Assembly: GCA_032164245.1 (NCBI GenBank)
Contig: JAVMKO010000003.1
Span: 68,208,390-68,272,389, forward strand
Source of the DNA: Sternotherus odoratus
Lineage: Eukaryota > Chordata > Testudines > Kinosternidae
DNA: 64,000 bases
Reading direction: 5' to 3'
Below are positions 1-10,740 of the stretch, in pieces; position 1 is the first letter of the stretch, and the number at the start of each line of letters is the position of its first letter. The position numbers and the translations under genes were made by a program. Below the pieces are notes generated by a model, which searched no databases, was not told the origin of the DNA, and saw only the letters and a program-made list of their open reading frames with translations.

Positions 1-893
1 AGCTTTGCTAAAGTCAAGGAACAACACATCCACTGCTTTGCCCTCCTCATCCACAGAGCCAGTTATCTCATCGTAGAAGGCAATTAGGTTAGTCAGGCAT
101 GATTTGCCCTTGGTGAATCCATGCTGACGGTTCCTGATCACTTTCCTCTCCTCTAAGTGCTTCAGGATTGATTCCTTGAGGACCTGCTCCATGATTTTTC
201 CAGGCACTGAGGTGAGGCTGACTGGCCTATAGTTCCCTGGATCCTCCTCCTTCCCTTTTTTAAAGATGGGCACTACATTAGCCTTTTTCCAGTCATCCGG
301 GACCTCCCCCAATCGGCATGAGTTTTCAAAGATAATGGCCTATGGCTCTGCAATTACATCAGCCAACTCCTTTAGTACCTTCGGATGCAGCGCATCCGGC
401 CCCATGGACTTGTGCTCGTCCAGCTTTTCTAAATATTCCTGAACCACTTCTTTTTCCACAGATGGCTGGTCACCTCCTCCCCATGCTGTGCTGCCCAGTG
501 CAGGAGTCTGGGAGCTGACCTTGTACTCAAAAGCATTGAGTACATTTGCTTTTTCAAAATCCTCTGTCACTAGATTGCCTCCCTCATTCAGTAAGGGGCC
601 CACACTTTCCTTGACTTTTTTCTTGTTGCTAACATACCTAAAGAAACCCTTCTTGTTACCCTTAACATCCCTTGCTAGCTGCAACTCCAAGTGTGATTTA
701 GCCTTCCTGATTTCACTCCTGCATGCCTGAGCAATATTTTTATATTCCTCCCTGGTCATTTGCCCAATCTTCCACTTCTTGTAAGCTTCTTTTTTGCATT
801 TAAGATCAGCAAGGATTTCACTGTTCAACCAAGCTTGTCGCCTGCCATATTTACTATTCTTTCTACACATCGGGATGGTTTGTTCCTGCAACC
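1..893 (-). mobile_element. CR1 LINE, ORF2 fragment (linker plus start of reverse transcriptase)
   Basis: Read on the minus strand, this encodes the region between endonuclease and reverse transcriptase of CR1 ORF2, then the RT start. Blocks seen include QAWLNSEILADLKCKKEAYK, KSMGPDALHPKVLKEL, then after 340 EVPDDWKKANVVPIFKKG and GFTKGKSCLTNLIAFYDE, and LFLDFSKA at the window edge. The frame is continuous except for one in-frame TAG at about 340-342 inside the otherwise conserved ADVIAEP-x-AIIFEN segment. The copy is 5'-truncated near 893, as is usual for CR1, and continues beyond position 1, where the YxDD catalytic motif should lie. The near-intact frame indicates a fairly young, dead copy inserted antisense to nothing: it is in the same orientation as REV3L. 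Confidence 0.92.
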
Positions 894-1434
894 CAAATAA
901 GGATTCTTTAGATCCTTGCTGTAAGGCAATCTAAACTAGATCGACTTAAGTTATGTATCTTACGTAACCGAACTAGTGTAACTTAAATCACCTCCCCTTG
1001 TTAGTGTAGGTCAGGCCTTAGTGACCAGCGAACTCTCTGCAGACCACTAACAAGTGTTCCATGGAGTAGAGACCGAATTTTGGAACCTATGCTTTGCAGG
1101 GCTCTTTATCACTACTGGTCCAAGAATCAAAGGATCAAGGGTAGGTATGAAACCTATGTCTCTTATATGGTAGAGCAGCACAAACTTAGCTTTCTTAAAA
1201 TAATGTTAATTTCCAGGTATGTGGCTTATTTTATTTCCATGTTAAAGGGGGATGGGGTTAGCCCAGTCTTTCCAGATTCTAGTTTACACACCAGTTTAAT
1301 ATTAAATCATCAAAATGACCAAAAGAATTAAGTTCTTTTGGAATGCATTTTTTCAGTCTCTCTCTAATAACAAAAACGTAATGTATGAAATAGTTACAAA
1401 AACTGATGAATTAGGAAAAAAATATCATGTATAG
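894..1434. other. No recognisable feature
   Basis: AT-rich unique-looking sequence between the CR1 fragment and the next repeat. No long reading frame or known repeat end is seen on either strand. Confidence 0.5.
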
Positions 1435-1514
1435 GTAGAGCCCTATCAAATCAACGGCCATGAAAAACGCATCATGGGCTGTGAAATATGGTCTTGTGTA
1501 CTTTTACCCTATAC

Positions 1515-1783
1515 CAGTGGTACTCAACCTATATATATCATTGTTACACCTGGGCTGCAGGTTGAGAACCACAATGCTTCTCTACTTAATTCTCCCCCCA
1601 CAAACCGCTATGCTCAGCATCTTCACCCAGCGACCCCTCCACAGAGCGGGGCCCAGGAGTGTGGGACAGCTGGGAGCCCGCCAGGCGGCAGGGCAGTCAG
1701 GAAGACCAGAGCCTGCGGCCTTTAACACACAGCTGAGCTGGGTGGAGCTGTATGCTAATTAGGTCACGGGTTGAGAACCACTG
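1515..1783. mobile_element. hAT MITE with exact 8-bp target duplication
   Basis: Terminal inverted repeats CAGTGGTACTCAACC and GGTTGAGAACCACTG flank 269 bp. The host sequence CCCTATAC occurs just outside both ends (1507-1514 and 1784-1791), an exact 8-bp duplication as expected for hAT insertion. There is no coding capacity. It inserted into the older element at 1435-2290. Confidence 0.9.
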
Positions 1784-1897
1784 CCCTATACGATATAGAT
1801 TTCACCAGAGTTTATCAAACTGGGAGTCCCAACCCAAACCAGGGTGGTGGAGGTGGGGGGGAAAGAATTGCATGGTTATGGTAGGGGAGTCATGGTA

Positions 1898-2280
1898 TTG
1901 GCACCCTTACTTCTGTGCTGCCTTTACAGCTGGGTGGCCATAGAGTGACAGTTGCTGGCCAGGCACCCAGCTCTGAAGGCCAGGGCCCCACCAGCAGTAG
2001 CGCAAAAGTAAGAGTGGCAATACCGCACCATTCCATCCTAACTTCTCTGCTGCCTTCAGATCTGGACAGCCAGAAAGTGGCAGCTGCTGACTGAGGACCT
2101 CCTTCCGGCTGTCCAGATCTGAAGGCAGCAGAGAAGTTAGGATGGAATGGTGCGGTATTGCCACTCTTACTTTTGCGCTACTGCTGGTGGGGCCCTGGCC
2201 TTCAGAGCTGGGTGCCTGGCCAGCAACTGTCACTCTATGGCCACCCAGCTGTAAAGGCAGCACAGAAGTAAGGGTGCCAA
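1898..2280. repeat. Near-perfect 178-bp inverted repeat (hairpin) with 27-bp spacer
   Basis: Bases 1898-2075 pair with 2103-2280 when read as reverse complement. I compared the arms base by base and found a single mismatch (2072 against 2106). The spacer 2076-2102 is itself partly self-complementary. The sequence belongs to the same family as the tandem modules at 26345-26600, where no such clean palindrome exists. A transcript crossing it in either direction would fold into a dsRNA stem of about 178 bp. Confidence 0.97.
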
Positions 2281-2333
2281 CTGCCATCTGAATTTACAAG
2301 ACAGCATGCTGACAATCTTTCTGTCCCACAAAA

Positions 2334-2396
2334 CACTCTCTCTCTCTCTCCCCACCTCCACACACACACACACACACTCTCTCTCTCTCTCTCTCC
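2334..2396. repeat. (CT)n-(CA)n-(CT)n microsatellite
   Basis: Compound dinucleotide tract: CT repeats, a short CCCACCTC interruption, CA repeats, then CT repeats again. Confidence 0.95.
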
Positions 2397-2499
2397 TCCC
2401 ATCCTGTCCCCACTTCAGTTGAAAAGCAACTGCCAATATAGTAGATGCCCATGGAACAATGGGATTGGGAAACCTGCATCATGTGATGCTATGTCTGCC

Positions 2500-2723
2500 C
2501 CATGAGACACTGTAAACCCTTCGCAGAACACCTTGCTGCCAGTTGCACAGTGGGATAGCTACCACAATGCACTGCTGTCCTTGCCATTGCAATAGCCGCT
2601 CATGTGGATGCACTCCAGCATCACAAGGAGCATAGTGTGGACAAACAGCAGTGGTTTAATTCCAACTTTTTATTAAAAGTAATATAACCTGTGGTGCAGA
2701 AACTTGCCACCATAGACATACCC
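2500..2723. mobile_element. Harbinger-type element, right-end fragment
   Basis: Contains the GTGGGATAGCTACC...CAATGCACTGC motif typical of the turtle Harbinger-like elements seen elsewhere here (32.8 and 61.4 kb). It ends in CATAGACATACCC followed by TAA, the terminal pattern of the other copies. No left end is visible. Confidence 0.5.
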
Positions 2724-2726
2724 TAA

Positions 2727-4020
2727 ATCTTTGCAGGATCAGGGTCTAACTAGATCTTCAATGTTGATACTTGTCAGTGCCAGCTTATGTCTGATCCACT
2801 GGCATTTTTTAGAGTACGCAGCTTAATGGTTAGAAATTATTTCCTGCCTCTGTTCAAGAGTTACCTTATTCAAGTAAGGATACAAGCAACTCTCTTTGCA
2901 AAATACAGCAGACTCCTAAAAAAATAACTCTCTAATTTCTTAATGTCTTCAATCCATTCTCTTATCTCTAAAATACTATTAAATATGTGTCTTCAGTAGA
3001 ACATTAATGGCCTCTAACATCTTAATGCAGTCAAGGACTAATCAAAATAAGGTATAATTTGCCTTCCTGAAAGCTGAATATATTAACTATGTTAGCAGTA
3101 CTCTCCCAGTGGCAGATAAAAGTAAAACTTCCCTCCTTGTTTTAAGTTTGTATCGGATACATCAAGTTACACCAACTGAAAACTAATGAGTATTTTCCCC
3201 TTTGCTCTTGACTGACAGATAGTATTAATAAAGCAAAACTTGTTAAGAGGAGAAGCAGCTTAATATCACTTCCTACATCGCCTGCAACTTTTAAATCCAC
3301 CTTACCAATAAACTTAAATGAAGGTTATTTGTATCATTACTAATAGCAACAGATCACAGAGATTTTTAACCTGAATATGTAGGAACAACAAAGTTTGACT
3401 GAAATTTCACCGAATACCTTGAAATGACAAGAATTCAGGATGGTCATTCCAACATAATATAAATAAAATATGGAATGTAAATTAACATGGAAAATTACCA
3501 TTTCTGGACCCTTCGTTTCACTAGGCTATAACAGATGGAATCCTACTGGTCAATCCTTGAACTCTGGGCTTTAGATAAGATTTTTTTTTTCTAATCTGGA
3601 CTATAAAAACAACTCTAAGAACTCTGGGACCAAAAGCCTGATCCACTGAAGTAGAGTAGCTATTTATTACATTCAGGTGGGGAGGAATGAAGATCAGACC
3701 AAGAAAAAAAATCACTCCTCTCCACTTTCTTTGCATCATCTGACCTTTGAAAAGAATTATGGCTGGTTGAATGTTTTCTCATAGGTAGCTGGGATTTCTG
3801 ACTCAACTCACCTAAAAGACCTCTGAAGTGATCTTTTCCTCTGTGTGAAAGTGGTTATACGAAAGCACAAATAATTTAGCCTATAGGTCTGAAAGATTTA
3901 ATTACAGATGCAGCTGGCATCTAAGCCTATAATTAAAGTTGCCTTACACTTTCACAATAAGTGAGTATAACTTTGTCAAAAACTTTCATACCACCAGGTG
4001 TCTGCCTCAGGCTGCGTTTT
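2727..4020. other. No recognisable feature
   Basis: AT-rich intronic sequence. Only short chance frames; no repeat termini or RNA-gene motifs recognised. Confidence 0.5.
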
Positions 4021-4690
4021 TTTGTTTGTTTTTGTTTTTTAAGTTTAGGTTAAAATGGTTCAGCCATTTCTAAGAAGACGACTAAGGGGAAATATGTTGT
4101 TTTGTTCACAAAAAAATAATAATCTTAAAATCATTTTGAGAAGCTCTAGTAGTATTTCAATGCTTTGGAGCAGAGACTTGAAATTTGACAGGGATGTGCC
4201 TTTAGCCATTGCTGTGCTGATGGATTGTACATGTACCAAATGCACAGAGTGCCTGAGCATGCTCCATTACAATGCTGCAGGGGCACAGCAGGATTTTTCT
4301 TATAATTGTTCCTCCCAAATGCTAGAGACCATTGCAGAACTGAGCACCAGAACCAAGAGTGGGGGAACTCCCTCTTGTGTTCTCAGTGGCCCCATGCTGG
4401 TGTGCAAACAACAGGTAGCTGGAAGAAGCTGCCTAGCTAATGCCTGAAGAGTTATGGGGAGAAATAGGGTCAGGAACAGAGGGAGAAAATGGGCAAGAGA
4501 AGAGTGGAAGAATGGGATTCGGACAGAAGAGGAGCCGAGGAAAACGGGGAACTGGAGGGCAGAAGCAGCCATGGGCAGGCTGGCTGGAACTAGGGGAATT
4601 TATAATTATTAGACCAAACTCCTTACCAGAACATGGAACTGAACCCAACATTCCCTACTCTTTACATTCTTCTGATGTCAGCAAATAGCT
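4021..4690. repeat. Possible unclassified interspersed repeat
   Basis: The segment around GGTTCAGCCATTTCTAAG and GGAGCAGAGACTTGAAATTTG looks like a middle-repetitive turtle sequence I have seen before but cannot classify. The plus-strand frame 4055-4447 (about 130 codons) has no recognisable domain and is probably not a gene. Confidence 0.3.
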
Positions 4691-5468
4691 GTGAAACCCA
4701 CTAGCAAAGTGTTTCTCACATCTCTTTTTAGTGGCTGGTCCACATAAAAGAATCTTCTACTGCTACCAGTTACCCCATTAGTGGTAGAGGTGGAAGACTA
4801 TGCTGTGGATCTAGATGTCCAGCCCTGCCATGTCACAAGCATTACTCAATGATGTAGGAAAAATAAATTATTAAAATCAGCCACAATACTTACTCTAGCT
4901 AATTTTTCAAACTCAAATATTAAGCTTTTTAAAAATATGACATCTGCCCCTTCTACCAAAATACTAAAAGCATTATAACTGAATTACTTCCATTTATTTT
5001 TAAAGTGATACTTTTAGAGAGTTTTTAAAAATTCACCTGAAGCCAAAAGACAGTAATATACTTGTTCATACTGTATGCAGTTGAACTGGAAAATATCTGC
5101 CAGTCTCCAAGGCATCCATGGTATCCATTTTAAAAAAATTTCGATAAAGCTGTGGAGGAAATAAAACCGCACAGCACATCAGTTTTTCACTTTACTATGT
5201 CTCTGCCATTTTCTTCTCGATTTCCAACCAAGCACCACAAGCAGAGACAGATTTTACATGCCAAAAATGAGTTGAAATATTTAATTTCTGTCCCTCTCTC
5301 CTCAAAAAAATACTGAAAAATTGATGTTGAATTTAGTAGAACGGAGGACAATAAGCTTTAAGTCCTAAATAGTTGAATTCAAGGTGTTTTTCTAGTGTTT
5401 ACAAATGTGGCTGACATGAAATGTCAACAGAAAGATCATTCTTTAGAAAAAGGAATTCAACTGCAACT
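4691..5468. other. No recognisable feature
   Basis: AT-rich intronic sequence without supported features. Confidence 0.5.
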
Positions 5469-5472
5469 TTAA

Positions 5473-5705
5473 GGCTATGTCTACACAGCAAAGAAAAATC
5501 TGCAGCTGGCCCATGTCAGCCAGCTCAGGCTCATGGGGCTCAGGCTGAGGGGCTGTTTCAAAGTTGTGTGGACTTCCAGGCTCGGGCTGAAGTCCGGGCT
5601 CTAGGACCTGCGATGAACAACAGCAATTAAACAGTCCAAGCGCCGCAAACCCAAGTTGGGTGGTCCAGGCAAGCAGCAGGTTTTTCTTTGCTATGTCGAC
5701 ATACC
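5473..5705. mobile_element. MITE flanked by TTAA
   Basis: Terminal inverted repeats GGCTATGTCTACACAGCAAA and TTTGCTATGTCGACATACC flank 233 bp. TTAA lies outside both ends (5469-5472 and 5706-5709). The interior (CAGCTCAGGCTCATGGGGCT and following) is shared with the MITE at 27056-27342. No coding capacity. TTAA could be a 4-bp target duplication or a 3-bp TWA duplication plus a terminal base. Confidence 0.8.
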
Positions 5706-6153
5706 TTAAAATGTTCCACATATTTAAAGGAAAAAGAAAGAATTCCAGTACTGTCAAGTAGTTAAAACAGGGGAAAGCGATTCAGACAATAAGTAGAAAT
5801 ACAAACAGAATTTATGCTTGGTCTTTCTATAGCTCTCCTTTATTTCTTCAAGAATGTTTGGTTGAAATAAGTTCTGCAAATATTTGGAACCATATGCTGG
5901 TTAAGCATCTTGTTATAAAATATAATATATTTAGATCAAACTGTAGCCACACTTGAGGTCATAGTCTCAATTTAACCAGTCATAGTAGGGTTTTACTAAT
6001 TATTGTTAAAACTAATACTCATCACAGACCCACTTACTATATAAACAGTTATTTTATGCTAGCCTTTGAAAATAGATATAGGAGATAAGTATCAACAGAG
6101 GAGGTGGAATCTACAAAGAGAATCCTCTTCCAAGACACAGCTATCCTCTAGAT

Positions 6154-7496
6154 CAGGGGTGGGGAACCTCCAGCCCACGGGCTTTATACGGACCGCCAAA
6201 GCATTCTGTCTGGCCCGCGCGCATCCCTGGCTGGCGGCTCCCCCAAGCACTTCCCGGCCCCTTCGCCGAACGCGGAGCCGCCCCCGCCTGGCAGCCCGGG
6301 GCAGCTCCGCGCTCCACGAAGAGGCCGGGAAGCGCCTGGGGGAGCCGCCGGCCAGGGACGCGCGCGGGCCTCCAGGCAGGGGCGGCTCCCCCAGGCGCTT
6401 CCCGGCCCCTTCGCCAAACGCGGAGCCGCCCCCGCCTGGCGGCCCGGGGCAGCTCCGCGCTCCACGAAGAGGCAGGGAAGCGCCTCGGGGTGCCACCGGC
6501 CAGGGACACGCGCAGGCTGCCAGGCGGGGGCGGCTCCCCCAGGCACTTCCCAGTCCCTTCGCCGAATGTGGAGCCGCCCCCGCCTGGTGGCCCGGGGCGG
6601 CTCCGCACTCAGTGAAGAGGCCGGAAGTGCCTCGGGGAGCCACTGGCCAGGGACGCGTGCGGGCTGCCAGGCGGTGGCGGCTCCGCGCTCAGCGAAGGGG
6701 CTGGGAAGCGCCTGGGGGAACCGCCGGCGCCGCGCGGCCACCATTAGCCGGGCGGGGTAAGGAGGAGCCGCGGGGAGCCGACTGTCAAGGGGATGTGGGG
6801 GGAGGCTGGGCTGGGGGGCAGGCAAGGGGGCGGGGGGGAAGGCTGGGCGGGCGGGGAGGGGGGCAGGAGACTAGGCTGTATGGGGTGGGCGAGGCGTGGG
6901 TGCAGGAGGGAAGGAGGTTTGGTGGGGGCGGAGGCTGGGCTGGGGGGCAGGCAAGGGGGCGGGGGGGGAGGCAAGGCTGGGCGGGCGGGGAGGGGGGCAG
7001 GAAACTAGGCTGGATGGGGTGGGCGAGGCGTGGGTGCGGGAGGGAAGGAGGTTTGGAGGTGGGGGAGGATGGGCTGGGCGGGTCAGGCATGGGGGGCAGG
7101 AGGCTGGGTTGGGAGTCGGAGGGGGGAGGAGGTTAGGTTCGGTGGGATGGGCCGGGCCAGGCAGGGGTGGGGGAGGAAAGGCGGTTAGATGGGGGGAGGC
7201 TGGGTGGGGGTAAAGGAAGATCACCCCCTACACCCAGGCTGATAGTGGGAGCTGACTGGGGCAGACAGCAGGACCCCGGCTGGCAAGGGGCCAGCGGGGG
7301 AAACCCCAAAGCAGTGCAGGGCTAAGCACTCCGCCTGCCACTGCTTTGGGGTTTCCCCCGCTGGCCCCTTGCCAGCTGGGGTCTCAACTCCCATTGCCAG
7401 CCTGGGCTTCCTCGGGGGGGGGGGAGGGGACCGGCCCGCGAATGACATCATAAATGTCCAAATGGCCCTTCGCAGAAAAAAGGTTCCCCACCCCTG
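6154..7496. mobile_element. GC-rich non-autonomous hAT element
   Basis: Terminal inverted repeats CAGGGGTGGGGAACCT and AGGTTCCCCACCCCTG flank 1343 bp. Outside are CTCTAGAT (6146-6153) and CTCTAGAA (7497-7504), a 7/8 match for an 8-bp hAT duplication. The same termini flank the 740-bp copy at 44317-45056. The interior is GC-rich tandem sequence and has no transposase. Long frames across it (for example plus strand 6066-7136) are composition artefacts. Confidence 0.92.
6230..7200. repeat. GC-rich tandem arrays inside the hAT element
   Basis: Two arrays are seen. At 6230-6740, about three units of roughly 148 bp recur around CACTTCCC/CGCTTCCC...CCCCTTCGCC, with inverted copies of the same motif. 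At 6785-7200, G-rich units recur with a period near 133 bp around GGGTGGGCGAGGCGTGGG (about 6883 and 7016). Confidence 0.8.
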
Positions 7497-7508
7497 CTCT
7501 AGAACTAA

Positions 7509-7742
7509 AGGCTTGCCCTCACATACAGCACTGCAGTGGTGCAGCTGTGTTGCTTTAGTGAAGATGCTACTACACCAACAGGAGAGCTGCTCATGTCAGT
7601 GTAGTTAATCTACTTCCCCGAGAGGTGGCAGCTCTGTTGAGAAGAGAAGCTCTCTCGTCAACATAATGCTGTCTACACAGGGAGTTCAGTCACCCTGAGC
7701 AACACAATTATACCAATATAGGTCTGAAGTGTAGACCTGGCC
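7509..7742. mobile_element. Harbinger-type MITE, TAA duplication
   Basis: Ends AGGCTTGCCCTCACATACAG and GTGTAGACCTGGCC, flanked by TAA at 7506-7508 and 7743-7745. About 234 bp, no coding capacity. The interior (CTTCCCCGAGAGG...CAGCTCTGTTG) matches the MITE at 57207-58162. The hAT element next door ends a few bases away. Confidence 0.75.
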
Positions 7743-8155
7743 TAAGGAACTCAGTGTTTAAAGCAAGCAGTTTTTGAGACCAATATAATTTTAGAGTAAT
7801 CACAATGCATACTGAAAGCCAAATGCAACTATTTTAAAATAGAAGTGGGACTGTGAGATTCTTCTTCTAATCCAGTATAGAATTTTATCAGTACAACTTT
7901 AAATCTTTTGCAATATGTTTATCAAATGGTATAGGCAGAGAGAATAAAAGAATAGTCAATCATTGTGGAAAGATGCGCATGTACGTTTCAAGGATATGAA
8001 ATCATTACATAGTAGAAATTAGCAAATTGAATCAATGTTTCTAAGTCACTTCAAGCAGGTTTCTTGAAAAGAATACATGGGTTTAAAATGGGAACAATGA
8101 AAAATGTAATTGTTCTCAAAATTAATACAAACTTGGAAAAACGTTTATGTAATTC

Positions 8156-8320
8156 CTACATCAGAGGGGTAGCCGTGTTAAGTCTGGATCTGCAGAAGCA
8201 ACAGAGTCCTTTCGCACCTTAAAGACTAACTAAAGTATTGAAGCATAAGCTTTTGTGGATTAATACCCACTTCGGCGGATGGCCCACAAAAGCTTATGCT
8301 TCGATACTTTAGTATCTAAA
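8156..8320. repeat. Palindromic turtle/archosaur interspersed repeat (Chompy-like)
   Basis: Contains GGGGTAGCCGTGTTA, a block ending GCACCTTAAAGACTAAC, and a hairpin in which AAGCATAAGCTTTTGTGG pairs with CCACAAAAGCTTATGCTT. Related pieces occur at 59971-60002 and, inverted, at 62667-62765. It resembles the abundant MITE-like repeats described in crocodilians; the exact family name is not certain. Confidence 0.65.
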
Positions 8321-8400
8321 CTTTTCTGCACACTGATTTAGTGCCATTTTTCGAATGAGTGCTTAATATAAAAAAACCCCCTAAACAATTAAAATAAATA

Positions 8401-8689
8401 CAGTAAAACCTCCATTTAACGGACTAATTCGGGCGAGGGGGTGTCCTTTAAATCAAAAAGTCCGTTATTTAATAATAATAAAAAAAAAGCTGTCAGAGCA
8501 GCAGCCCACCCGCCACAGGATCGGGGCGGCAGCTCCGCAGCCGGCCTGCTGCTGTGACCCGGGCGGCAGCCGGGAGCCGGCAGCCAGCCCGCCAGAAATG
8601 GATCAGGAATGCATCAGACTTGCTCAGAAATTTTGTCCGTTGCATCCGAAGTCCGTTAAATCGAGGTCCGTTAAATCGAGGGTTTACTG
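8401..8689. mobile_element. Tigger/pogo-type MITE
   Basis: Terminal inverted repeats CAGTAAAACCTCCATTTAAC and GTTAAATCGAGGGTTTACTG flank 289 bp. TA lies outside both ends (8399-8400 and 8690-8691), as expected for Tc1/mariner-pogo insertion. No coding capacity. Its termini differ from the CAGTAGACTC family at 53-60 kb. Confidence 0.9.
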
Positions 8690-8945
8690 TACATGTGAAA
8701 GAGTTCTGAAATAAATGAGCGTATTGCAATAGAATGAAAAACTGATCCCATGCTACAGAATTATGGAATCAAACAGATGTACATGAACAAAACAGCCATC
8801 AGCTTCTGGACCATAACTAAAAGCTATCCAATAACTGAAATAGTGGAAATCAAAGCAGTGTAATCCCAATACTGTAATCCCAACAGAGGATTCAAGAATG
8901 ATGCAGATCATTATGGCCAATCCTGCAAAAAGATGTCAGTTTCTC

Positions 8946-9170
8946 AGGGCTTGTTTACATTGCACTGCAGTGCAGACTATGAAGGTGAGAAATGCAGAGT
9001 GCACCAAAGTGCTGCAATCTAACTGCCATATGTGGACATTGCCTTACACACATGGAAAAGGTACTTAGCTCCCATTAAGACAGTTCTCTTTCATAGTTTG
9101 TGTCAGCAGCATCCACAGACAGCAGTTAGATAGCAACACCTTGGTGCACTCTGCAATTCACATTCCTATT
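8946..9170. mobile_element. Degenerate Harbinger-type MITE
   Basis: Starts GGGCTTGTTTACATTGCAC. The interior is self-complementary (AATGCAGAGTGCACCAAAG against CTTGGTGCACTCTGCAATT). The right terminus is eroded. Confidence 0.5.
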
Positions 9171-9539
9171 GCCTTAAACATGTAAGAGAGAACAAGCTCC
9201 ATCATCAATACTTGTAAGAAGTTTGTTAACAATGACCTGCCATGTGACGGGCTTAAATTTCCTTCAGAGACAACTGAGATTAATCAACTAGTAATTAATA
9301 TCTGTACTCAATTGGAAGGCATATATATATTTAGGAGGTATGTATTACAAAATATACATTTGAAAATCAAGTATCTTTATTCCTGTTAAGCAAGAACCTT
9401 TTCTTAACAATGTCATTAGCAGCTGAATAAATCAAAAATAGATAAATCTAATACTACACAATACTAATCTAATACTACCACGGGAGTAAGAAGGGCTTCT
9501 CTACACAAGAAAGTTGCACAAGTGTAACTCTCCTTTCTC

Positions 9540-9656
9540 CAGGGTGACCAGACAGCAAATGCGAAAAATTGGGATAGGGTGGACAGTAATAGGAGCCTAT
9601 ATAAGAAAAAGATACAAAAATCAGGACTGTCCCTATAAAATTGGGACATCTGCTTA
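9540..9656. mobile_element. Short hAT-type MITE
   Basis: CAGGGTGACCAGACAGC at left and GGACATCTGCTTACCC at right form imperfect inverted repeats around about 110 bp. The interior motif GGAGCCTATATAAGAAAAAG is one I know from a common amniote repeat. CTTTCTC occurs on both sides and may be the duplication. Confidence 0.6.
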
Positions 9657-10442
9657 CCCAATCTTTCTCCAGTTTTAGAAACTGCCTTATACTAGTTTCA
9701 TTTGCAGTTTCTACTGAGACCAGGCGCGGCTCTAGGCACCAGCAGCACAGCCTTATGCGAGGTCATGTAAATAGGTTTCTGGACTTTCTTGCCCTCTGAG
9801 GAGAGGAGCACATCCAGTCTCATCTCCTCAGTAGTCAAACAGCATCACCACCTCTGGCAACTTGTCCGTTTACACTGAAGGGCCACAATCCATATGTTGT
9901 TTATGCAAAAACCTGACACAGGCCCAAAGTTCACAGTTTGGTCAAGACGCTGAGGCCTAGCAAACAGTGAACAACATTGGTCAAGAGAAGCAGAACAAAC
10001 AAGAGACAACCTTGTTTTTTACTGAGATAAGCATGGTCAGCAAAACCCCGGGTGGGAAGCAGTAATTGGGGCCTTTATCTAAGGCTGTAAACAGACCAAA
10101 GGAGTGAGAGGGGCCCTATGTCTGAATCTGTGCATACTCCTCTGCAAGAAGAGATAGCCAAGCTCTCCCCACATACCAACTTTGAGGTCATGGAGAGGTC
10201 CAAGCAGGTTAGTATGATAGGACATCCTCCCTCCTAGATACAAGTGTCTGCCTTTAGAAATACAACTGAAAACATTTTCTATTGCCATGTGCTTTTCAAT
10301 GTTTCTTTTTGCTTTATCCCCCAGGTATGTACCTGTTGGACAATTAGAGGAGCTACTTAATTCCTATGAACCCCAAATGAGAATTTAACACACATTTTAT
10401 ACTAATACACTTTATACATTGTTTAAAGGAAAACACCTGTGT
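9657..10442. other. No recognisable feature
   Basis: Intronic sequence; the segment near 9720 (AGGCGCGGCTCTAGGCACC) is probably a fragment of a dispersed repeat, but its family and limits are unclear. Confidence 0.4.
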
Positions 10443-10740
10443 ACTAATTGTATCATATGTTAACCTGAAACCATGGGCAAAGACATTATGTAATCTTGAC
10501 TATTGGCTACTGTGCTTATCTTGTCTTGCTGCTAGACCTATCCAGGGGCTCGGGACCTCCTATCCCTTCACCCATGAAAATCCCATATAATATATTGTAA
10601 TCAAGTGATTGGTAGTGTCTCTGAGCCTCATAAGCACAGTGACACTCCGCCAGCGCTGTGCATAATAAACCCACATGCTTGATTCTACACTGTGTCCATT
10701 TTTGTTCCTTCAACGTGCATCTCTTAAATTTTTTTTGCTC
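10443..10740 (+). mobile_element. Possible LTR-like segment
   Basis: A TATA-like tract near 10586, an AATAAA at 10664-10669, and a following U5-like stretch (CACTGTGTCCATTTTTGTTC) give the layout of a retroviral-type LTR. I could not define TG/CA ends or a target duplication, so this is a weak call. Confidence 0.3.

Larger units (their letters stand above)
1435..2290. mobile_element. Non-autonomous DNA transposon copy (GCCCTATC family), truncated at right
   Basis: The left part (GAGCCCTATCAAATC, then CATGAAAAACG) matches the left end of the copy at 26145-26795. The inner part shares that copy's repeated modules around CAGCTCTGAAGGC and AGAAGTAAGGGTGGCAATACC. The expected right terminus (CGGCCCTATC) is not found here, so the copy is incomplete. 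It is split by a small hAT element at 1515-1783, and its interior forms the palindrome at 1898-2280. The superfamily is uncertain. Confidence 0.65.

Noticed and set aside
6066..7136. 356-codon plus-strand open frame
   Set aside because: Lies in the GC-rich tandem core of a hAT element; open in several frames on both strands, with low-complexity Pro/Arg/Gly sequence.
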